From Gammaproteobacteria bacterium (lineage in GTDB: Bacteria; Pseudomonadota; Gammaproteobacteria; Steroidobacterales; Foliamicaceae), in contig VXYS01000006.1 in NCBI GenBank assembly GCA_009845905.1, forward strand, positions 204,266 to 268,265: a DNA stretch of 64,000 nucleotides. Reading direction: 5' to 3'. Every line of letters starts with the position of its first letter. The first letter of the stretch is position 1. Shown in pieces: positions 1-8,421 of this stretch. The notes under the pieces are model-generated. The model made no database searches. It saw only the letters and a list, made by a program, of their open reading frames with translations, and was not told the origin of the DNA. The position numbers were made by a program, and so were the translations under genes.

Positions 1-1586
1 CGGTGCATGGACACAACAACGTGCTCGGCGCGACGCTCTTTCCGCACAACATAGGCTTGGGAGCCACCGCCAACCCTGAATTGCTGGCGCTCATCGGGGC
101 CGCAACCGCGCGCGAAGTGGCGGCCACCGGGATCTACTGGAATTTCGCGCCGACACTGGCCGTACCGCGCAATGACCGGTGGGGGCGGACCTACGAGGGA
201 TATTCCGAGCATCCCGACCTGGTGGCCGAACTGGGCGCCGCGCTGATCGAGGGGATGCAGGGCGCTGTTGGCCGGGACTTCATGGCGCCCGGCAGGGTGC
301 TGGCCACCGCAAAGCACTTTCTGGGCGACGGAGGCACTACCGGGGGCGTGGACCAGGGCAATACCGAGGTCAGCGAAGATGAACTCGTGCGGATTCACGC
401 CTCCGGCTACCGCACGGCGCTCGCGAGCGGGGCGCAGACGGTGATGGTTTCCTTCAGCTCATGGAACGGCCAGAAGATGCACGCCAATCCCTACCTGCTC
501 AAGGAGGTGCTGAAGGGCCGAATGGGTTTTGACGGCTTCCTGGTCGGGGACTGGGACGGCCACTCGCAGGTTCCGGGCTGCAAATCAAGCAGTTGCCCGG
601 AGGCCTTCAATGCCGGCGTGGACATGTTCATGGCCCCGCAGCACTGGAAGGTCCTGCACCGCAACCTGCTTCGCCAGGTTCGCATGGGAGAGATCACGGG
701 CGCGCGGCTGGACGACGCCGTGCGGCGGATCCTGCGCGTCAAGCTCCGCGCCGGACTGCTGGACGCGCCGCGTCCGTCCGAGCGCCCGGTTGCGCCGGGA
801 CGCGAGAGCGGCGCGGCAGGCCGTTCGGACTGGATCGGTCATCCCGAACACCGTGCGCTGGCGCGCAGGGCAGTGAGGGAGTCGCTGGTCCTGTTGAAGA
901 ACGAGGGCGGCGTGTTGCCGATTGCACCGAAATCCAGGGTCCTGGTGGCCGGCGCGGCGGCATCCGATATCCCCGGCCAACTGGGCGGCTGGTCGATGAC
1001 CTGGCAGGGCGACGATATCGAAAACTCTGATTTCCCCGGCGCCACCAGCATCCTGAACGGGGTCAGGGCGGCGTTGGAAGGTGCGGGTGGAACGGCGGAA
1101 CACAGGCAATTCTCGGAAGTGCGGGCAGGGCCGGCGGCTTCCCTGCCGGACGTCGCGCTGCTCGTTTATGGCGAGCGTCCGTACGCGGAATACGAGGGCG
1201 ACGTGAAGACACTGGAGTTCAGTCCCCGCGGCAAGTCCCACCTGGAAGCGGCCCGGCGTTTGCAGGCTGCCGGAATCCGGGTGGTGAGCGTCCTGCTGAC
1301 CGGTCGCCCGCTGGCCGTTCCGGACGAAATCGAAGCTTCCGATGCATTCGTCGTGGCCTGGCTCCCCGGCAGCGAGGGCGCCGGGATCGCGGATGTGCTG
1401 ATCGCGGATGTCGAAGGCGCTGCGCGCTACGATTTTTCAGGCCGGCTGCCTTTCTCCTGGCCGGAAAGGCCCGATCAGGCGGTCAACAACGTCGGTGACG
1501 AGTCCTACCGGCCGGCCTTTCCACTCGGCTTTGGCCTGCGCTACGAAGCTCCCGTACCGGTCGATCCCGCCGCACCCACCGAATAA
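1..1586 (+). CDS. Glycoside hydrolase family 3 beta-glucosidase (5' end outside window)
   Basis: The frame is open from the window edge, so the true start lies upstream and the N-terminal part of the (beta/alpha)8 domain is missing. Counting from the first in-window GTG at base 3, the visible part has the GH3 signatures KHF-DGGT (about residues 104-112) and GDWDG (182-186), whose Asp is the expected nucleophile. The second domain carries GERPYAEYEGD, the position of the acid/base Glu in barley ExoI-type enzymes. The family releases glucose from the non-reducing ends of beta-glucans. The gene faces a minus-strand sugar locus holding a second GH3 of the same type, so both probably act on one substrate. 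Its 3' end overlaps the retropepsin-like gene by 46 bases. Confidence 0.93.
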   Translation, partial: VHGHNNVLGATLFPHNIGLGATANPELLALIGAATAREVAATGIYWNFAPTLAVPRNDRWGRTYEGYSEHPDLVAELGAALIEGMQGAVGRDFMAPGRVLATAKHFLGDGGTTGGVDQGNTEVSEDELVRIHASGYRTALASGAQTVMVSFSSWNGQKMHANPYLLKEVLKGRMGFDGFLVGDWDGHSQVPGCKSSSCPEAFNAGVDMFMAPQHWKVLHRNLLRQVRMGEITGARLDDAVRRILRVKLRAGLLDAPRPSERPVAPGRESGAAGRSDWIGHPEHRALARRAVRESLVLLKNEGGVLPIAPKSRVLVAGAAASDIPGQLGGWSMTWQGDDIENSDFPGATSILNGVRAALEGAGGTAEHRQFSEVRAGPAASLPDVALLVYGERPYAEYEGDVKTLEFSPRGKSHLEAARRLQAAGIRVVSVLLTGRPLAVPDEIEASDAFVVAWLPGSEGAGIADVLIADVEGAARYDFSGRLPFSWPERPDQAVNNVGDESYRPAFPLGFGLRYEAPVPVDPAAPTE

Positions 1587-1969
1587 GAGCCGGATCGCGT
1601 CCCGTTGGTCTTCAACAGCACGGCCGGCAGGCGCTTCAGCGTCTGGCTGCGCGGATCGACCTCGAATCCGCCGGACTCCAGCGCCGTAACGCCGAGCAGC
1701 GGTTCGGCATCGGCTTCGCCGTACACAATCGTCCCGCCGACAATTTCGCCCTCAAATTCCATCTCGGCTACCGTGATGTCCAGCGTGATGGGCTTGCCGT
1801 CCGCCAGCACGTAGCTGCGGCGTCCCTGGGGTTCAAGACCGATTGCTTCCAGGCAGGCCCTCGGCACGAGCGAGTCGAAAGCGCCGGTATCGACAAGGAA
1901 TTTGCCGGTCCATTCCCTTTCTCGATTCGCAGGATTGCGAATCGTTACTTCAGTGTAAGTCGCTCCCAT
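1541..1969 (-). CDS. Retropepsin-like aspartic protease (clan AA) protein
   Basis: A 142-residue protein with the aspartic protease motif VDTGAFDSLVP at about residues 27-37, followed by a hydrophobic strand and LLGVTALE (about 93-100), which matches the second psi-loop of single-domain retropepsin-like folds. Such proteins work as dimers, each giving one catalytic Asp. No signal peptide is visible, so it is probably cytoplasmic. AGGA lies seven bases upstream of the ATG. The last 46 bases run antisense into the end of the GH3 gene, so the Gly/Ser-rich tail may be non-essential. The substrate is unknown. A structural, non-catalytic role is possible. Confidence 0.75.
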   Translation of the reverse strand: MGATYTEVTIRNPANREREWTGKFLVDTGAFDSLVPRACLEAIGLEPQGRRSYVLADGKPITLDITVAEMEFEGEIVGGTIVYGEADAEPLLGVTALESGGFEVDPRSQTLKRLPAVLLKTNGTRSGSYSVGAAGSTGTGAS

Positions 1970-2073
1970 AATTGCATCCTTTGCGCTTGGCGGCCCAACT
2001 TCAATCTATCTCATAATCCGCCGAACGGCAATCGGAAATTGACACCGGAAACTGCACAGAAAGGCTGTACGGG

Positions 2074-3498
2074 CTAACGGTTGAGTTTTTCGCGGATTTC
2101 CCGGACCCGCGACTCGCTCAGATCGTACGCCGCCACGCAAGCGATGGCGAGCAGTGAAGTGATCACCGGGAGCACCACGTCGCACACGCGCATCCAGAAT
2201 AATGCGCTCTCGGTCTGATTGCCCTCGAGGTTCACGTCGAAGCCGGTGAAGTTCAGAAGGAAGCCGCCCGCGGCCAGCGCCAGGGCCATGCCGAGTTTCA
2301 CGACCCACCAGTAAATCGATCCGTACATGCCCTCGCGCCGCTTGCCGGTTTTCAGCTCATCGAGGTCGCAAACATCCGCCACCATGGACGGCATCAGGGT
2401 AAACAGGCTGCCCAGCCCGAAAGCGAGCAGCGGAGCGGGGATCAGCAGCAAGAGAGGGTTGGCCGGGTCGTAGCAGAACCACTTGAGCGCATAACCCAGT
2501 GTCGATATGCCGATGCAGATGAAAAACGCATGGCGTTTGCCGACCACCGTGCCCAGCCAGGCTGCGAACGCGACCACCGCGAAGGTCGAAATCGTCGCGA
2601 TGGTTCCGATCATCGCGATGTACCAGCTCGCCGTATCGCGATCGCCTGCAAAGACGTAATAGATCACCACGTAGACCTGAAAGGCGGCAATGAGCTGGAA
2701 GCCGTTGAATACCAGAAAGGTCGCCCCGCAGAGTTTGAGAAAAGGCCGGTTGCTCAGGGTTTGCCCGAATCCCAGGAAAAAGCGCCGCACTTCGCCGAAA
2801 ATCCGCCTGAGCCTGGATTCCCGCTCTGGGGATGCCGCTGCCATGCCGGCGAATCGTTCGCGCAGCAGGATGGCGGGCAGCACCCCGATTGCGACGCAGG
2901 CAATGCCCACCAGCACGGCCAGGACGGACGCCCCGTTCCGAATATCGGTGAACGCGTCCAACTCCATGAACACGAGGAACCAGGGGGCGATCAGGTAGGC
3001 CGACTGGCTGAAGAAGTTCTGTACGCCCATAAGGCGGGTGCGTTCGTGGTAGTCGGGCGTGAGCTCGTAGCCGAGCGCGACCCAGGGTGTCGCGAAAATC
3101 GTATAGCCCAGGAAAAACAGCAGCGACCCCGCGAGGAATACGGCGAACAGCAGCCCCTCGTCCGCGATGCGCGGCAGCTGCCACAATGCGGCGAAGGAAA
3201 GCCCCGCAAGTATCGCGCCGGCGAAGATATAGGGGCGTCGGCGGCCCCAGCGCGACCGGGTGTTATCGGAAATGTAACCCATGACGGGATCGGTGGCGGC
3301 ATCGGTAAAGCGCGGAATCGCGGACAGCAGGCCCACCAGCGCGGGGTTCATCCCGTAGCCCAGGTTGAGCACCACCATCATGCCGCCGCTGGCGGCCGCG
3401 AGGAGGTTATTCGTGAAGCCTCCCAATCCGTAGGCGATCATTCGCGGGAAGGAAACGCGATCCGCCGGTGCGGTGGCGCGGTCCTTCCAGCCCCTCAT
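2074..3498 (-). CDS. GPH-family sugar:cation symporter (MFS)
   Basis: A 474-residue, roughly 12-helix inner-membrane transporter. The motif DPVMGYISDNTRSRWGRRR (about residues 70-88) is typical of the glycoside-pentoside-hexuronide:cation symporter family (MelB/XynP-like). These proteins import glycosides with H+ or Na+. The ATG overlaps the stop of the preceding TIM-barrel hydrolase gene (ATGA), so translation is probably coupled. As the last gene of the receptor-LacI-GH3-hydrolase cluster it most likely brings small oligosaccharides or glucose from the periplasm into the cytoplasm. The exact substrate cannot be read from sequence. Confidence 0.9.
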   Translation of the reverse strand: MRGWKDRATAPADRVSFPRMIAYGLGGFTNNLLAAASGGMMVVLNLGYGMNPALVGLLSAIPRFTDAATDPVMGYISDNTRSRWGRRRPYIFAGAILAGLSFAALWQLPRIADEGLLFAVFLAGSLLFFLGYTIFATPWVALGYELTPDYHERTRLMGVQNFFSQSAYLIAPWFLVFMELDAFTDIRNGASVLAVLVGIACVAIGVLPAILLRERFAGMAAASPERESRLRRIFGEVRRFFLGFGQTLSNRPFLKLCGATFLVFNGFQLIAAFQVYVVIYYVFAGDRDTASWYIAMIGTIATISTFAVVAFAAWLGTVVGKRHAFFICIGISTLGYALKWFCYDPANPLLLLIPAPLLAFGLGSLFTLMPSMVADVCDLDELKTGKRREGMYGSIYWWVVKLGMALALAAGGFLLNFTGFDVNLEGNQTESALFWMRVCDVVLPVITSLLAIACVAAYDLSESRVREIREKLNR

Positions 3499-4817
3499 CG
3501 GCGAGCGGCCTCGACTTGTACGCGAAACGGCAGGTTTGCATGACCCGCATGGCCCTTGCCGTCATAGATCTCGACGAAAAGCCGGTAAGCGCCGGGTGTG
3601 TCCGGGGCCCGCATCACGATGTGCCTGAGAGTCGTGTTCTCGATCAGGCCGTCGATTTCCTCGATCGCCTCCTCAAAGTCGCCGCCCTCGGCCGTGGCCT
3701 GGCTCTCCGGTCGGAGCGCCCACTGATAACGAAGTTCGTCGCCGTCGGGGTCGCTGGCCGAAAGCCTCGCGATATAGCTTTCCCCGGGCGCCAGCGTGAC
3801 GTTCTGCCAGGCGTTCTTGCCGTGCAGCAGGAGCGATTTCACACGGGGAGCGCGATTGGCCGGCTGCGCGCCCGTCCAGGCGGTCTGCAGCGCGTCCATG
3901 GTTTCGGTCGTCTCGCCGCTGTAGGTGAACATGCTGTACCAGGTGGGCGTGCGTTCCTGTTTCTGGCCCCAGAGGAAGGCATAGCTGCCCAGGCCGTTGC
4001 CCAGATGCGGGGAAATGAATCTCCTGTATTGATCGAGGTAGTGTTTCGCCTTGCCCGAGCTGTTCTGCTCGATCGGGGCGCCCCACTCCGTGGCGTCCAC
4101 CTCCCAATGTCCCAGAGGGCCCCATTCCGTGATCATGAACGGCGTGTCCGAGAGTATTCCTTCGGCAAACTCGGGCAGCAGCGCGAGTGCCCCGTACACC
4201 TGAAAACTCAGGAAGTCGAGATCCGGCGCACGCTCCTTGACAGCGCGAATGACATCCTCCTCCAGGCCGGCAATCGCAGTGGTGGTGGGGTGGTTGGGGT
4301 CCAGGTGATGCACGATGCGCGACAGATTGTTGATCTCGTCCCACAGTGCCGTGCCGTTATAAGCGAAATTGAGTTCGTTGCCGAGAATCCAGGCGAGCAG
4401 CGCTGGATGGTCCCGGTAGCGCTCCACCGCGGCCCAGACGCGGGTGCGCTGGGCCACGAGAAAGGTCTCGTCACCGTAGTCGAAACCATAGCGTGGGGCC
4501 ACGACCGGCAGGCACAGCGAAACGGTCACTCCGGCTTCCAGCGCCTGATCGAGGCGCGCCTGCGCCATGTCGATATTCCAGGTGCGCACCGAGTTCCCGC
4601 CGCGGCGTGCCAGCTCCGCATAGTTGGCCACGATCGCGCCCGCGCCCTTTACGACGTAGGGCTCGCCGCCTCGCAACAACTGGTATTGGCCCTGGCCGCC
4701 GGCAACTTCCACCTTGACCGCCGCGGCTGTTTGCTGGCCCCAGCAGACGCTGCCCCACAGTGCACACACCAGGGCAGCGAGCCGTATCCGGCATGGCTTG
4801 AATGCGGTCGGAATCAC
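3495..4817 (-). CDS. Secreted clan GH-A TIM-barrel glycoside hydrolase with Ig-like C-terminal domain
   Basis: A 440-residue protein with an N-terminal signal peptide (hydrophobic stretch, then CWGQQ). The barrel carries WILGNELN (about residues 143-150), the NE acid/base pair of clan GH-A, and MITEWGPLG (about 228-236), whose Glu is the likely nucleophile. The last 120 or so residues look like an Ig/PKD-type beta-sandwich (SASDPDGDELRYQW). Related proteins are usually labelled GH2-like TIM barrel, but the GH2 sandwich domains are absent, so the CAZy family is uncertain. It starts with GTG, overlapping the GH3 stop (GTGA). It probably cleaves a beta-linked glycan in the periplasm or outside the cell. 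Confidence 0.8.
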   Translation of the reverse strand: MIPTAFKPCRIRLAALVCALWGSVCWGQQTAAAVKVEVAGGQGQYQLLRGGEPYVVKGAGAIVANYAELARRGGNSVRTWNIDMAQARLDQALEAGVTVSLCLPVVAPRYGFDYGDETFLVAQRTRVWAAVERYRDHPALLAWILGNELNFAYNGTALWDEINNLSRIVHHLDPNHPTTTAIAGLEEDVIRAVKERAPDLDFLSFQVYGALALLPEFAEGILSDTPFMITEWGPLGHWEVDATEWGAPIEQNSSGKAKHYLDQYRRFISPHLGNGLGSYAFLWGQKQERTPTWYSMFTYSGETTETMDALQTAWTGAQPANRAPRVKSLLLHGKNAWQNVTLAPGESYIARLSASDPDGDELRYQWALRPESQATAEGGDFEEAIEEIDGLIENTTLRHIVMRAPDTPGAYRLFVEIYDGKGHAGHANLPFRVQVEAARR

Positions 4818-7231
4818 GCGGATATCGCGATGTTCGCCAGCGACAGGCGCATCGCCCCTTCGGTCCAGAGCAAGAACGGAGTTTCAACCGAGCGCGGGTC
4901 GGTACCGGATTCGATAAACCGCTCCAGTTCGATGGAAACGCGCTGCCATCTGCCCTGCGGCAACTCCCTCAGAGTGTCCGTTATGTCCAGGCTGCCCCAG
5001 TGCGGGTAGGCGCTGTCCATGCGCAGAATGACCTCGCTTTCCGGGCGCGCTTCCACCCGCACTTCAAAGGTGAGCTGCGCCTTTGCCTTGGCCAGCGGCG
5101 TAAGGTCAAGGGGCCGGCTGCCGTGGAAGCTGACTTGGGCGCCTCCGCCGTGCCAGGTCACTTCGCGCGCGTCCTCCTGCGTGGACATGTCGATATTGCG
5201 CACCGACACCATGCCCGAGGGCGAGCTGGCCGAGCGCGCCGTGACCGGTACGCGCCAGCCGTCCTGGTCCCCCACATAGAGTTCGAATCCGTTTACGGGA
5301 CGCTTGTCAAAAACAGACACGCGCTCCTCCGCCTGCAATCGCGCAGAATCCTCTTCGCACAGCCGGGGAAGGCTCGTGGCGGGCTCGAACACGCTCATCC
5401 CGAAGCCGTAGGGGAAAAGGGGATCGTAGTCCTCATCACCCTCGTTCAACGGCGTCTGCAGAGGGTCGCGCGGCCAGGAAAATGACAGGCGGCCGGTGAA
5501 ATCATGTTCGATTTCCCGCTCCGCATTCCTGAAAAGCAAGTCGGCCACGCCCTTGCCCTCGCTTCCGGGCAGCCAGGCGGCGATGAAGGCGGTCGATGCG
5601 TTAAGTTCCGGATTGACCCACAGCGGGCGCCCGCTCAGGAATACGGAAATGGCAGGTATTCCCGCAGCGCGAAGCTTTTGCAGAATACGCAACGGTTCGG
5701 GGTGGCGGGCGGAGAAACTCAGGTGGGCGACGTCGCCTTGCCCTTCGGCGTAGGGCTCTTCTCCGAAAACCACTATGGCGGCGTCGGGGCGCTCGCGGAA
5801 CTCGCCGCGGGGGCTCACTACGACGCTGCCGCCACCGGCGTGCACATGTTCCTCGATGCCGCAAAGTATGGAGTCCGCGTTCGGAAAGTCGCCGTTTTCA
5901 TTGAAAGTTCCCTGCCAGGTAAGGGTCCAGCCGCCGCATTGTTTACCGATATTGTCGGCGCCATCGCCAGCCACCAGCACGCGCCCGCCGGGTTTCAGCG
6001 GGAGTATTCCGCCATCGTTCTTCAACAGCACCAGGGACTCGCGCACCGCCTGACGGGCAAGCGCGCGATGCCGGGGCGCGGCCAGCGTCCGCGGGTTTCC
6101 GGCCCCGGCGCGCGCGGACGGTCGAGGCTTTGCAAAAAGGCCCAAGCGAAACTTGACGCGCAGGATCCGGGACACGGCGTCGTTGATTCGGTCGATGCTC
6201 ACCTGGCCCAGCTCAAGTCGCTCAAGCAGACACTCGTACGCCTGCCGCCAGTTCTCGGGCGCCATGAGCATGTCGATTCCAGCGTTGACCGATTCGGCGC
6301 AAGCGTCGCCGAAGTCCTCGTCAACCTGCTGAAATCCGTTCCAGTCGCTGATCACGAATCCCGTGAACCCCATCTGCTCCTTGAGTGCGTGGGTGAGTAA
6401 ATGGCGGTGGCTGTGCAGCTTGGCTCCATTGAAGTCGTTGAACGACGCCATCACGACCTGCACGCCGGCGGCAATGGCGGCCATGTGACCCGGAGCGTGG
6501 AGGTCGCGCAGTTGCTCTTCGCTGCATCGGGTGCTGCCCTGATCGATGCCTTTCCCGGTGCCCCCCTCGCCGATGAAGTGCTTGGCCGTGGCCAGGACCT
6601 TCCCCGGGCCGCCCAAAGCACCGGGGGCGGGATTGCCCTGAAGGCCGCGAATCAGCCGGGGCGCATACTCTCGGGCAATTTCCGGGCTTTCCGAATAGCT
6701 TTCGTAGGTTCGCCCCCAGCGGTCATCCCGCGCCACTGCAAGCGTGGGCGCGAAGGTCCAGTCCATTCCGCTGGCTACGATCTCGGCCGCGGTGGCCGCG
6801 CCGATGGCATCGATCAGTTGCGGATTGCGCGCGGCGCCCAGCCCGATATTGTGCGGAAATACGGTGGCGCCGCATACGTTGGAATGGCCGTGCACCGCAT
6901 CCGTCCCCCACATGATGGGCACGCCGCCGCCGGCGGTGGACGCTTCGTAGAACGCATCGGCAACACCCAGCCATTCGCTCAGGGCGGCGCGCTTGTTGTT
7001 GCCGGGGGCACAGCCGCCGCCGTTGAGTATCGCCCCGACCGGAATCTGAACAAGATCTTCCGGCCTGATCGACGAGATTTCCGCCTGAATCATCTGTGCG
7101 ACCTTCTGCCTGGCCGTCATCTTCCCCAGGCGGCGCGCTACTTCCGCTTCGATTCGCGTTTGCGCTTCGGCGTGCCGGTCCAGCGGGCTGCGGCAATCGG
7201 GCCAGCGCGGCCCTTGCGCGGATCCGCTCAC
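4814..7231 (-). CDS. Glycoside hydrolase family 3 exo-beta-glucosidase
   Basis: About 805 residues. The GH3 N-domain has WTFAPTLAVARDDRWGRTYE, KHF-GEGGT and ISDWNG (Asp nucleophile). The second domain has GEEPYAEGQGD with the expected acid/base Glu, and a C-terminal beta-sandwich of about 180 residues follows. This is the ExoP/ExoI-like layout. I chose the GTG at 7231 because it shares one base with the LacI stop (TAGTG). An in-frame TTG at 7282 would overlap lacI by 52 bases and adds an arginine-rich, non-conserved segment. No clear signal peptide is visible, so location is uncertain. It is a paralogue of the GH3 at the window's left edge. Confidence 0.93.
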   Translation of the reverse strand: MSGSAQGPRWPDCRSPLDRHAEAQTRIEAEVARRLGKMTARQKVAQMIQAEISSIRPEDLVQIPVGAILNGGGCAPGNNKRAALSEWLGVADAFYEASTAGGGVPIMWGTDAVHGHSNVCGATVFPHNIGLGAARNPQLIDAIGAATAAEIVASGMDWTFAPTLAVARDDRWGRTYESYSESPEIAREYAPRLIRGLQGNPAPGALGGPGKVLATAKHFIGEGGTGKGIDQGSTRCSEEQLRDLHAPGHMAAIAAGVQVVMASFNDFNGAKLHSHRHLLTHALKEQMGFTGFVISDWNGFQQVDEDFGDACAESVNAGIDMLMAPENWRQAYECLLERLELGQVSIDRINDAVSRILRVKFRLGLFAKPRPSARAGAGNPRTLAAPRHRALARQAVRESLVLLKNDGGILPLKPGGRVLVAGDGADNIGKQCGGWTLTWQGTFNENGDFPNADSILCGIEEHVHAGGGSVVVSPRGEFRERPDAAIVVFGEEPYAEGQGDVAHLSFSARHPEPLRILQKLRAAGIPAISVFLSGRPLWVNPELNASTAFIAAWLPGSEGKGVADLLFRNAEREIEHDFTGRLSFSWPRDPLQTPLNEGDEDYDPLFPYGFGMSVFEPATSLPRLCEEDSARLQAEERVSVFDKRPVNGFELYVGDQDGWRVPVTARSASSPSGMVSVRNIDMSTQEDAREVTWHGGGAQVSFHGSRPLDLTPLAKAKAQLTFEVRVEARPESEVILRMDSAYPHWGSLDITDTLRELPQGRWQRVSIELERFIESGTDPRSVETPFLLWTEGAMRLSLANIAISA

Positions 7232-8340
7232 TATTCGGCCGGTCCGGGCGCCGCGAGCGAGTCGCGCATCACGATTTCGCAATCGAATTCCTGGTGTCCC
7301 GCAACCTGGGCAACGCCGGCCACCTGGTCGATGAGCCGCAATGCGGCGGTCGAAGCCATCTCGCTGATGGGTTGCCTCAGCGTGGTCAAGGCGGGCCAGG
7401 TGTGCGAAGCGATCGGCGAGTCGTCAAACCCCACCACCGACACGTCGCCAGGCACGTCAAGGCCCAGTTCCCGGGCCGCCACGATTGCGCCGGCGGCCAT
7501 ATCGTCGTTGCTGGCAATGATGGCGGTAGGGCAGGGCTGCCTGCGAAGCAGTTGATTCGCCGCCTGTTTGCCGGAGTCAAAGGTAAAAAAGCCCCGTGAA
7601 ATCAGATGCTCGCCGGAATCCAGGCCGTGTTTGCGCATACTCGCGAGAAACCCGCTCAGCCGCTTGTGACTGGAGCCGTGGCGCGGGTCGCCCTCGATGA
7701 ACCCGATCCGCCGGTGTCCTATTGAAATGACGTGTTCCGTGAGTTGTTCGCAGGCTTCCCGGTCCCTCGGGTTTACCGAAATCGTATCGGGCGCCGCGAC
7801 GCCCGGCGATACCTGCGCCATCGGTATCCCAAGCTCCTTCAACATCGCGACGACGTCCGGATGGTCGCTGAGGGGCGCAAGCAACACTACGCCGTCAACC
7901 CTCGTCTGGAGCACGAAGCGGCGCACATCGTCAACCGCGACCCGCTCCGGGCAGGGACGCAGCAGCAGGGAAAGATTGCGCGACCGACAAGCGTCGAATA
8001 CGCCTTCAAGGGCCTTCTGCACGTAGCTGAACTCCTGCGGATTCTCGTACAGCAGGCCGATCGAGTGAGTCAGCCTCCCCTTGAGGCCCCGTGCCTGGGG
8101 GTGGGGCTCGTAATTGAGTGCGTCGGCGGCCTTGAGGACACGATCGCGAGTGCTGTTCCTGACCGTGGGTTCCTTGTTGAGCACTCGCGAGACAGTCTTG
8201 ATCGACACCTCCGCCCGGGCGGCAACGTCGTGGATGGTGGCCCTGGGAGCGCCTCTTGCGGCCTTTGCCTGCTGTTTGTCGTTCATGGCGCGAATCGCGT
8301 GCAAGTTTATCCGGCGTGATGGAGTGGAGTGGTTCTCCAT
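7231..8340 (-). CDS. LacI-family transcriptional regulator of the glucan locus
   Basis: A 369-residue LacI/GalR-type repressor. The helix-turn-helix begins about residue 34 (TIHDVAARAEVSIKTVSRVL), the hinge helix ends near RGLKG, and a periplasmic-binding-protein-like sensor domain follows. The ATG at 8340 gives an 18-residue leader; the in-frame ATG at 8286 (MNDKQQ) would remove it and is a fair alternative. An SD-like AGGAG upstream is locked inside the 8351-8386 hairpin, so expression may be held low. It sits between the receptor and GH3 genes, and its likely operator is the palindrome at 11167-11180. The effector is probably a sugar released by the hydrolases. Confidence 0.93.
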   Translation of the reverse strand: MENHSTPSRRINLHAIRAMNDKQQAKAARGAPRATIHDVAARAEVSIKTVSRVLNKEPTVRNSTRDRVLKAADALNYEPHPQARGLKGRLTHSIGLLYENPQEFSYVQKALEGVFDACRSRNLSLLLRPCPERVAVDDVRRFVLQTRVDGVVLLAPLSDHPDVVAMLKELGIPMAQVSPGVAAPDTISVNPRDREACEQLTEHVISIGHRRIGFIEGDPRHGSSHKRLSGFLASMRKHGLDSGEHLISRGFFTFDSGKQAANQLLRRQPCPTAIIASNDDMAAGAIVAARELGLDVPGDVSVVGFDDSPIASHTWPALTTLRQPISEMASTAALRLIDQVAGVAQVAGHQEFDCEIVMRDSLAAPGPAE

Positions 8341-8350
8341 TGTGGCGACT

Positions 8351-8386
8351 GCGAACCTGGTGCTCCTGGCTGAGCACCGGGTTCGC
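8351..8386 (-). promoter_or_regulatory. Intra-operon RNA hairpin between receptor and lacI
   Basis: Two 15-base arms (8351-8365 and 8372-8386) pair with a single G-U or mismatch position around a six-base loop. No T-run follows on the minus strand, so it does not look like an intrinsic terminator. It ends ten bases before the lacI ATG and contains the only SD-like AGGAG for that start. It may stabilise the receptor mRNA 3' end and dampen lacI translation. Confidence 0.6.
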
Positions 8387-8421
8387 GTGCCGCCGGCCCC
8401 CGTGGAGGAACAGGGGCGCTG

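Noticed and set aside
3468..5009. 513-codon plus-strand ORF
   Set aside because: Antisense to the TIM-barrel hydrolase, which has a signal peptide and catalytic motifs.
8351..8386. Intrinsic terminator after the TonB receptor
   Set aside because: The hairpin is strong but no T-run follows on the minus strand, and the downstream genes look cotranscribed.
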